Positions 56,148 through 64,000 of a stretch of 64,000 nt of DNA are shown here, one piece after another (positions within the stretch are counted from its first letter, which is position 1; each line of letters opens with the position of its first letter). Where the stretch lies: assembly GCA_014529385.2 (NCBI GenBank), contig CM043964.1, positions 8,877,497 to 8,941,496 on the forward strand. The letters run 5' to 3'. The stretch comes from Adiantum capillus-veneris (Eukaryota; Streptophyta; Polypodiopsida; Polypodiales; Pteridaceae). The notes under the pieces were generated by a model, which was given only the letters and a program-made list of their open reading frames with translations, was not told the DNA's origin and did no database searches. Both the position numbers and the translations under genes were made by a program.

Positions 56148-56439
56148 TGTGGAAAGTGCAATGTACTTGACACCTAAGCTAAAGTTCAAACCTCACCACA
56201 GATACCTTATCCCTACAGCAGCTAGATTACTTATCCAAGCCTATAAAAAGGAACCCCCCTTGTATTGTTCCTAAGCAGTTGTTGTGTGCAATTCAAATTC
56301 GAATTTCCCCCTCTACTTGGTGTCAGCTCCCCCTTCCCTTCTCTCTCACATCTCTCTCTCTTCTCTAACTCCATCTCTATGTCTACTCTCTCCTTCTCTC
56401 CTCTCTCACTCTATCTTCTATATAGTACTCAAGTTCACA
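56148..56439 (+). repeat. 5' LTR of the complete copia element
   Basis: 292 bp with a TATA box at 56242-56249 (CCTATAAAAAGG) and a CT-rich downstream part. Confidence 0.95.
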
Positions 56440-56451
56440 TGGTATCAGAGC
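56440..56451 (+). promoter_or_regulatory. Initiator-Met tRNA primer-binding site
   Basis: TGGTATCAGAGC abuts the LTR. Confidence 0.95.
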
Positions 56452-56579
56452 TTCAAAACTTGAGCTCATAAGTACTCTACTGACCTTCTCTCGAAGCAAC
56501 TTCCTATTTTCACGCCCATCTCTCACTTCCAAGGTTCACTCGGCTAGCATGACTAGCGCCTCGTCACCTATGGTACTTC

Positions 56580-57140
56580 ACCATTGACAAGCTCAATGGG
56601 AACAATTACAATGTGTGGAAGCTGAGAATGGAGCTATATGTGAAGCAACTTGGCCTCTGGAAGATTGTTTCTAGAGATGAAACAAGACGAAGTGAAGACG
56701 AGTACGCCTCCGACACGGAGCTACACTTGGCATGGGATTCAAGGGACATTACAGCTCAAATGGAGATTATACTCCATTGTGAGGATAGGCAAGTCCAAAT
56801 GGTGCGGACTCTATCCACCTCTAAGGCTATTTGGGGGTTCTTCAACAACAGTTATGAGCACACTAATCTTGTTTATCAAGTCTCCTTAATCAAGAGGCTT
56901 TTGAACAATACTATGCAAGAAGGCCAATCTGCAGAGTCAAGTTTCTTGAAAATTGGTAGCCATTGTTAGATGAAGTTCTCATCTCCGGAATGGAGATTTC
57001 AGAGAAATTTCAATGTATGCTTCTATTGGTGGCTTTACCCGCAAGCTGGAGAGACTTTGTTACTACTGAAGCCCTGTCCCAAATGCAATTGCAAGGCCTT
57101 GTATCCAAAATCCATCAGGAAGAAGCTTTAAGAGACTAGT
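56580..57140 (+). pseudogene. gag: Copia gag
   Basis: The capsid region begins near 56583 with TIDKLNGNNYNVWKLRMELY, the usual copia start motif, and goes on with DSRDITAQMEIILHC and VYQVSLIKRLLNNTMQEGQS. A frame change near 56940 moves the reading to LLDEVLISGMEISEKFQCM and LVSKIHQEEALRD. A TAG follows near 57136. The frame has no ATG in a usual position. The protein would form the element particle. Confidence 0.8.
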
Positions 57141-57795
57141 CTAATGTCTCTACTCCAGTGGCTCTAGCCACTCATATCAATTTCAGAGAAGGTGGTCCTA
57201 ACCACCATTACAACAATGCAAGGCAGTTGCATAAAGGTGGTTCTAACCGACCTAGAAATGCACCTTATGGTCAAGTTCAATGCCACAACTGCAAGAAGTT
57301 CGGACACATTGCAAAGGATTGCAGGTCCAAAACCAAGCATCATGGTGGTAATCATGGAGGATTCAACGGACATAAAGCAAATGGAGGCTATCATCACAAA
57401 TCTCATGCTCATTTCACTAATATTTCAAGCTATGATGGTGATATACACCCTACTTCTATACCACTTTTTGCTGCAAGCTTCAGCTCCTCTAAGCCACATC
57501 ACAACTCTTCTATCTGGTATCTAGACACTGGAGCTACACATCAAATGACATATCATTTTGATTGGCTTGCACACTACACTCCTCTTCATCACCCACTTGA
57601 AGTTGTCATGGGGGATAGCAACATTCAACATGCTAAAGGATATGGCACTGTTGCCATTACCCTACCAAATGGCACTATAGCTCACTTAGACAAGGTATAC
57701 TATGTACCTGGTCTAAAGCAGAATCTGATCTCAGTAGGAGAGCTCACCTCAAAGGGCATTACAGTTTCTTTCACGCATGATAGGTGCATCCTGCA
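57141..57795 (+). CDS. Copia zinc knuckle and protease
   Basis: An open frame with a CCHC knuckle at 57281-57322 (CHNCKKFGHIAKDC), a His/Gly/Asn-rich linker, and the protease active site WYLDTGATHQMT near 57515-57550. It continues with GYGTVAITLPNGT and VYYVPGLKQNLISVGEL. It is cut at 57796 by the MITE; the frame resumes beyond it at 58084. Confidence 0.85.
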
Positions 57796-58083
57796 GGGTG
57801 AAAGCATGTTAACTTATCATGCTTTTTCATGTCCCAGACAATGCTAACTAGCACAATTTTGACATATGCTAACTAGTACAATAACTTGAGCTACATCTCC
57901 AAGATCTATGACATATGATATATCAATAGAAAGCACTTAAAACAAGGAATCCAAATGTACAACCTTCGACAAATCTTGATATTATTTGTAAAAAATTTAC
58001 CGGACGCCCAACTTTTTGAAGATGTGCTAACTTGAAACTGCTAACTAGCACAAAAAGCGCGGCAGGTTAACATGCTTTCACCC
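57796..58083 (-). mobile_element. MITE family 2, copy D (288 bp)
   Basis: Inverted relative to the 21280 copy, with the same length and the same GGGTGAAAGCATGTTAAC termini. Flanked by the 4-bp duplication TGCA (57792-57795 and 58084-58087). Inserted into the copia pol frame. Confidence 0.95.
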
Positions 58084-58087
58084 TGCA

Positions 58088-58829
58088 TACAATTGACACA
58101 AATCACAAGCCTTTCTCTATATCCTGCCCCAAGGAAGGAAGCTTGTATCCTCTTGGCTCCAGGAAAGTCCAAGCCAAATCACTTTCAACAGTCATCAATT
58201 CTCCTAAGCAAGAGGAGACACTTACTTGGCACTACAGGCTAGGTCATGTCTCACAACAAGTGCTCAAAGATATGCAGCAGAAGGAGCTAGTGGTAGGTTT
58301 GCCAACCACAATTACACCAATTACATTTTGTGAAGCATGCGTATTGGGAAAAGCTAAGCATTTCAAGTTTCCAAGGTCAAAATCCCGTACATTTCAACCT
58401 CTTGAGCTTATCCACTCGGATTTGTGCGGCCCAATGCAGACACAATCACTCACTGGAAACAAATACTTCCTAATCTTCATCGACGACTATACAACGTACA
58501 CTCATGTCTACTTCTTGGCAGATAAAGCTGCAACATTTATCAAATTTCAGGCTTTCAAAGCTGTGGTGGAGACACAACTGGATCGCAAAATCAAGGCACT
58601 AAGAACAGACAATGGTGGGGAATACGAAAGCAATGAGTTTCAACAATATTGTGTATCAAATGGCATTCGACGGGAATTTACAATTCCGGATCACCCTCAA
58701 CAAAATGGAGTCGCCGAGCGCAAGAATCGCACTTTAGTCAAAGTTTCTCTCTCAATGCTAGCCCTCGCTCGACTTCCTATTTCTTTCTGGGAAGAAGCCA
58801 TAGCTACCGCCACCTACATTCAGAATTGA
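58088..58829 (+). pseudogene. Copia integrase
   Basis: The pre-integrase zinc-binding region (WHYRLGHVSQQVLKDM ... CEACVLGKAKHFKF) is followed by the core, with Asp in HSDLCGP, Asp in RTDNGGEY and Glu in GVAERKN. Open to a TGA-type stop at 58829; shifted frames then continue (ITHLKIFGSPAYP-like sequence near 58900) to about 59100. Confidence 0.9.
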
Positions 58830-59592
58830 GTACTCTCATCCGTCAATCCACAGAAAATTGCATACCAGATATGGTTCAACCACCCACCCAACATAACCCA
58901 TCTCAAGATCTTTGGTTCCCCGGCATATCCTGTGCTCACCAGTCCTCAACCCAAATTTTCTCCTAAGAGCATCCACACTATCTTCTGCGGATACGGCGAC
59001 ACTCATGGCGTTCAGGCATATCGTCTTTCCCACTCAAAAAGAAATATGTTTTCAAGGTCAGTAATATTCTGTGAATTACTTCTCTTTAATCATCCTAGAG
59101 ATGCTCTGCCCTCATCGACCACTGAGCCCCTTTTACCTACCCCATATACAATATATACCCGGCAAGTACCCTACGGTTACTACACTTACCAAATCAATGA
59201 ACCATGGTGTGAATACACCCTTGCACACATTAATTCAATCAAATAAGCCCACAGGCTTAAAATCCCAAGCTGCCAATGCTCACAGCTTGCACATAATAAA
59301 CCAACGCCAGCCCTAAACCCAACCTGTAGCGCTACCTGATCCTCATCAACTTGCGCCTATTCTTGGCATACACACACATTGTTTCCCTCTCTCAAGCACA
59401 CTCCAAGAAGGCCACACACACACACCATTTCATCCCTCTGTCTCAAGCCATTCCTCTCCTCATAAGCTCCAATTCTCAAGCTCCAGAGCACCATCTCCTG
59501 CTCCAAGCAACATCAGCCCCTTAACTCAATCAAAAACATCCCCAAATAGCTTTTATTTCAGCCCCTCAGCTTCTCATTCATCGCCTCTAAGC

Positions 59593-60778
59593 ATGGCACA
59601 CACACCTATTGTCGTATCATCCTCCTTCTCCACCCCGCCTACTTCTACTATTCATAGAAACACTATCAATCCCATCACCATTTCCTCTTCATCCTCAGCT
59701 CTCAGGGAATCAAATCAACACTCTAATCGACCCTCTGAATCAGCCCCAATGGATGATGAAGGGATCTCGCCTCCCCTTCGCCCTCGACACCGCTCTCTCA
59801 AAGCCATCTACGAAGCAACATCATTTGCCTCATTCTTGCTTCAAGAAGAAGAAGACCTCTCCATCAACATCCCCGACCCGCTCGAAGAGAATACACTCTC
59901 AGTCAAAGACGCCATTACCTCTCCTGAAGGCGAACAATGGATTGAAGCCATGAAGGAAGAGCTTCAAGCACATGAAGAAGCTCAAACTTGGACTATCACA
60001 CCAAGGCTCGACGATGCCAATGTCATCGGTTGCCGATGGATTCTCAAGAACAAGAATCGCCCCAACGGTTCTGTCGAACGCTACAAAGCCAGGCTTGTCG
60101 AAGGGCTATACGCAACAACATGGTACAAATTTCACTGATACTTACTCTCCTATCATGGGTATCACCTCATTTCGCATACTTGTTGCATTAGCCGCTTTCT
60201 TTGACATTCCTCTTCATCACATTGATATTCGCACTGCCTTTTTACATGGATGGCTAGATGAAGTCATTTATATGTCTCAACCGCCCTACTTCTATTGTGA
60301 TGATCCCACTATCTATGTATGCAAGCTACATAAGCCTATATATGGTCTCAAGCAGTCTGCACGACAATGGTTCAAGCGCTTGCATGCTTTTCTTATCAAA
60401 TGGGGATGGGTTCAATGCACTTCTGACCCAAAGTTATTCTATCATACTCTCTTTCATGGATGGGCAATCATTGGTGTCTATGTCGATGATATTCCTATCT
60501 TTGCTAGTGATGAGACATATGTCTCACATGTTGTGGAAATGTTCAAGGAAGAATTCCCAGTCCATGACAACGGCCCTATGACCTACTTCTTGGGCATAGA
60601 GGTCAACAGGGATCCAAATGGCACATTCATCAAGCTTTCTCAGAGGAAATACATTGAAGACATATTGGGTGAGTATGATCTTCTCTCTTCTAGTGCACAA
60701 CTCTCTACACCACTACTTGTCAAGCATAAATTATTCACTTCTATGCCACCATCTGATGATGATACTTATTCTATGTAA
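59593..60778 (+). pseudogene. Copia reverse transcriptase
   Basis: A Ser/Thr/Pro-rich linker precedes RT. EQWIEAMKEELQAHEEAQTW and CRWILKNKN in one frame are followed after a shift near 60100 by LAAFFDIPLHHIDIRTAFLHG, YGLKQSARQWF, the box YVDD at 60479-60490 and YFLGIEVNR. A stop closes the frame at 60778. The shift and the stop make it non-functional. Confidence 0.9.
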
Positions 60779-60789
60779 AGCTTTCCCTA

Positions 60790-61464
60790 TGCTCGCTTAA
60801 TCGGCCAGCAAAGGTACCTCATATCATGCACAAGACTTGACATTAGCTTTACAGGTCATGTATTATCTCGCCATATGAAGGCACCTCACAAACGCTCTAA
60901 TGTCTCGCTGCCAAGAGATCACTGCGCTACTTACACCACACTCGCCATCATTCTCTCACGTATTATAGTCAGCACCACTCATCACCACTGCAAATCAAAG
61001 GTTTTGTTGATGCCAACTGGGCCGGCCAAGACCCGAATATGCATAGCATCTCTGGGCATGTATTTCTTCTTGCTGGAGGTGCTATTTCTTGGTGAAGCAA
61101 GCGCTAGACTTCACTTGCTCTATCATTTGCCGAGGCAGAGTATATAGCAACATCCCTTGCTGCTCGAGAAGCATTGTGGCTTCACCAACTCTTAGACGAA
61201 CTGCCGATTCCATGTGCCACTCCACCAATCATTCTACATTGCAACAATCAGTCAGCAATTGCAATGGCGAAGAGTCCTCAGCTTACCGAGCGCACAAAGC
61301 ACATCAAGCTCGCGTATCACTTCATCAAGGAGCTAGTAGAAGACAACTTCATCCACCTCAAATACATCTCTACCATAGAGAATGTTGCCGATTTCCTTAC
61401 CAAGGCAGTTCCTCCTGAAAAACACATTCTTTGCTCAGCAAGAGCTGGTTTGGAAACTCCCTAG
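60790..61464 (+). pseudogene. Copia RNase H
   Basis: Broken frames near 60790-61170 retain pieces of the domain (IGQQRYLISCTR, DINWAGQDP-like, AYIATS-like). The last frame, 61174-61464, is clean: LHCNNQSAIAMAKSP, ERTKHIKLAYHFIKELV and ENVADFLTKAVPPEKH. It ends about 120 bp before the 3' LTR. Confidence 0.8.
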
Positions 61465-61571
61465 CTTCATCTTCAACAACACTCATTATATTTCAGCATG
61501 GTTTTATTTTGTATTCGCATTTGAGGGGGGATCTCCTCACAAATGCTCTATGCTTTTTGTTATGATTTCGG

Positions 61572-61877
61572 TTTGAGGGGGGATGTGGAAAGTGCAATGC
61601 ACTTTACACCTAAGCTGAAGTTCAAACCTCACCACAGATACCTTATCTCTACAACGGCTAGATTACTTATCCAAGCCTATAAAAGGAACTCCCCTTGTAT
61701 TGTTCCTAAGCAGTTGTTGTGTGCAATTCAAATTCGAATTTCCCCCTCTACTTGGTGTCAGCTCCCCCTTCCCTTCTCTCACACATCTCTCTCTCTTCTC
61801 TAACTCCATCTCTCTGTCAGCTACTCTCTCCTTCTCTCCTCTCTCACTCTATCTTCTATATAGTACTCAAGTTCACA
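61572..61877 (+). repeat. Polypurine tract and 3' LTR of the complete copia element
   Basis: TTTGAGGGGGGA (61572-61583) precedes the LTR at 61584. TATA box at 61678-61684. Confidence 0.95.
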
Positions 61878-61911
61878 GACACTGCTCTGCATCTGCCTCC
61901 CCATTTGTCTC

Positions 61912-62403
61912 TGTTATGGAATTGATATCTTATTACTTATTGCAGCTGTGACAAGTGGAAAAGGCTTGACCGAGCTAAGCTATTGCAATAGGATATCATG
62001 TTTTATGTATATTTTATTAATTCAAGTGCTCTTTATGAGCTTTGGCCATTTATGACCGGCCGGCCAGTTTGTACTCACTTTGACCATTCAAGAATCTATA
62101 AATTAAATACGTGCAAGAGGGAAATGGTCACTCTTGCACGGGGGGAGATTGCACCCAGTGTCTGCGTTGCGCTTCTCATCTCTCCTCTCTTCTCTCTCGC
62201 CGTGCCGGCGTAGCACTCTGCTCTAGGAGGTGCGCCTGCACATGCTCTATCAACACCTCTCGCTCTCAGTCTCTCTCTGTTCGTGTATCTTGCGATCATG
62301 CGACCACGTGATTGTGCCAGGTATGCCGATTAGTCTATTTTATGCTGTTTATTGTGTTATTTTGGGTATTTCGCAGGGCATCCACGTTATCCCGACTGTA
62401 GCA
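61912..62403 (+). mobile_element. 5' LTR of another copia-type element
   Basis: 492 bp, starting TGTTATGGAATTGATATC and ending CTGTAGCA, followed by one base and a Met-tRNA primer site. It is an inverted copy of the LTR at 53068-53561. It lies 30 bp to the right of the complete copia element's target duplication. Confidence 0.85.
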
Positions 62404-62404
62404 G

Positions 62405-62416
62405 TGGTATCAGAGC
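62405..62416 (+). promoter_or_regulatory. Initiator-Met tRNA primer-binding site
   Basis: TGGTATCAGAGC one base after the LTR end. Confidence 0.9.
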
Positions 62417-63862
62417 TTGCAAAAATGCTCCTCGTGGTGCTAGAAACATGCTCACGATGAGCATGGTGATGGATCACATCCGATAGCTAAGTTTTCTTAC
62501 TTTATTTATTTTATTAGCATGATGTTTAGCATGATTGTTTTATTCCCATAGGTGCATAGAATGGTTATGTGATTCAATCAAAATAAGATTTGCTTGATTA
62601 GGAATTTAATTAATACAAATTAGCATGGAGCGAAGAAAAAGAAAAGACTTAACATCAAAGGAACGATCTCAAGTGACGAAGAAGTAGAGAAGTTTTCACA
62701 TCAGATGAAGATATGAAGAGAGGAGTCCAAAAAAAAAAAATTTAAAAAAAATTTGGTGAGTTTTGAATCCATGACCTATTATTCAAGAAGATCGAAGGAA
62801 TAATAAGATTTGGGTGCCTCTATGAGAGCTCGTAGACCTGCACACTAATTCTTGACTCCAGCCCCAATGGATAACCCATTTACCACACTCGGGTGAACTC
62901 CATCATGGAAAAGAGGAGGGAAACACGAGTTGAAAGCTTTGAATATATATATATATGTTCTCTGTTGCAATCTCAGCGGCATGAGAAGCTTGGCAACAGA
63001 GAAGCTTAGCATGAGAGCACAAGGAAGGGGGAGTGCTCAAGAAGCTCACGCGATAAGAGCTATGGCAGCTGACAAACAATGCGCCTGAGAGCGGGACACA
63101 ATGAAGAAGGCAGGGGGAGATAATGTAGGAATTCTGCATGACGGTGTGCCTGCGTGATTTAACAATAGTCCCCACTGCAGCCTTATGCTATTCTGTTAAG
63201 AAAAACTTCCTCCATATCGTGAGCTACCGGTGCGTCAATGCATTCCGCTGCCACCACTGTTCATGGACAACCACCTAGAGCAAGCCATGCAAATTACGAA
63301 CCGCACGTACTACACTAACTTAGCTGCCAATGGCCATGCAACACAGACCATTGCATGCCCACAAAGCAAGGGTAAAGGCTCTATACTTGCTGGCGCCGCC
63401 TTTCTTACCATGCGTGGCTTTAGTTAGCAGATAGGAGCACCTCTATTTAACAACGTTTTTTTTATATTACTTCTAGTTGGCATGCACCGCTGTGTAGAAC
63501 TTAAGGTCTGTGAGTAGCCGTATTCAGACACACTGCAGTCATCTACAACGCGTATCATGCAGATCCACCCTCTCTCTCTTACGACAGTCTCCAACCAACT
63601 CTCTCTCTCCTCCAACGTGACAACCACCACCTCTGAACCCTCTGCACTCACCCACCAACCAACCCACACTATATCTTTCTCTCTCTCAATTTCCTGCATG
63701 GCTGCAGTAAGCACCTCACACCCGGACCCCACGCATGGCAGGATGGCAACCACCACAGAAAAAGGGAAAAAAAAGGGGCAGCTATCATTGACCCCTACCA
63801 TAGTGTCATTTCTCTCTCTCCCCTCTCGCGATCTTTCTCTGTCTTTCTCTGGCCGCCAACCA

Positions 63863-63870
<8 letters not shown>
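62417..63870. other. Interior after the LTR; no gag or pol found
   Basis: No retroelement protein motif is visible. GGCAGGGGGAGATAA followed by TGTAGGAATTC (63110-63134) looks like a polypurine-tract/LTR junction of a further element, but its LTR does not match the one at 61912 and no second copy is in the window. Confidence 0.4.

Positions 63871-63913
<43 letters not shown>
63868..63913. repeat. (CT)n microsatellite
   Basis: An uninterrupted CT run near the right window edge. Confidence 0.9.
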
Positions 63914-63916
<3 letters not shown>

Positions 63917-64000
63917 TCAACCGGTGGATGCTCACTCTCTCTTTTTGTCTCCCTCACCAAATTGTTGCAGCCCACCCTCGCCTTCACTTTCTATCCGACT

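Larger units (their letters stand above)
56148..61877 (+). mobile_element. Complete Ty1/copia retrotransposon (5730 bp), inactivated
   Basis: LTRs at 56148-56439 and 61584-61877 start TGTGGAAAGTG and end CAAGTTCACA. By eye they differ by about nine substitutions and two indels. The 5-bp duplication GACAC flanks the element (56143-56147 and 61878-61882). A Met-tRNA primer site and a polypurine tract are in place. The domain order is gag, protease, integrase, RT, RNase H, as expected for copia. A 288-bp MITE interrupts pol. Confidence 0.95.

Noticed and set aside
63424-63987. 187-codon minus-strand open frame
   Set aside because: Its N-terminal part is a translated CT tract, the rest has no domain, and flanking composition explains the openness.

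Overview
The window is repeat-dense, non-coding-rich nuclear DNA of a land plant with a large genome. I found no intact host gene. Three things point to a plant: LTR elements with initiator-Met primer sites (TGGTATCAGAG), Ty3/gypsy elements that carry a second (archaeal-type) RNase H as in the Tat lineage, and a satellite built from a PLS-type pentatricopeptide-repeat (PPR) fragment. The very long AG/CT, CA and poly-C tracts and the PPR satellite would suit a fern, but that is inference only.

Layout. 1-3150: the 5' part (gag, leader, primer site, 5' LTR) of a minus-strand Ty3/gypsy element. 3247-4546: a broken plus-strand gypsy integrase, followed by LTR-like DNA and microsatellites to about 7800. 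8200-10500: a PPR-derived satellite. 11158-17050: a second minus-strand gypsy element of the Tat type (gag, protease, RT, two RNase H domains, start of integrase, primer site, LTR). 17640-21740: a decayed LINE (ORF1, endonuclease, RT) interrupted by two small MITEs. 21820-26720: a plus-strand gypsy element with protease-like and W-V-P-K repeat segments downstream of integrase. 26723-30924: a piggyBac-like element with TTAA target duplications, which contains a complete 2.86-kb non-coding LTR element. 31833-35303: a Ty1/copia element truncated at its 5' end. 35302-36769: a gypsy Tat fragment. 36770-38300: a minus-strand copia fragment. 39296-42500: a third minus-strand gypsy element related to the first. 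44892-45942: a long fold-back repeat. 46892-51801: an LTR element with both LTRs, 5-bp target duplications and gag but no pol. 53068-53561 and 61912-62403: two inverted copies of another LTR. 56148-61877: a complete but inactivated copia element.

The genes do not act together as a pathway. The value of the window is its insertion stratigraphy: a non-autonomous LTR element inside a piggyBac-like element, and four MITE copies from two families, each flanked by a 4-bp duplication and each sitting inside another element (two in the LINE, one in a gag-only LTR element, one in copia pol). Nearly all retroelement reading frames carry stops or frameshifts; only the 1-1085 gag, the copia RT-RNase H at 32992-34440 and a few shorter segments remain open over long stretches. 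All homology calls come from reading motifs by eye, without database searches.
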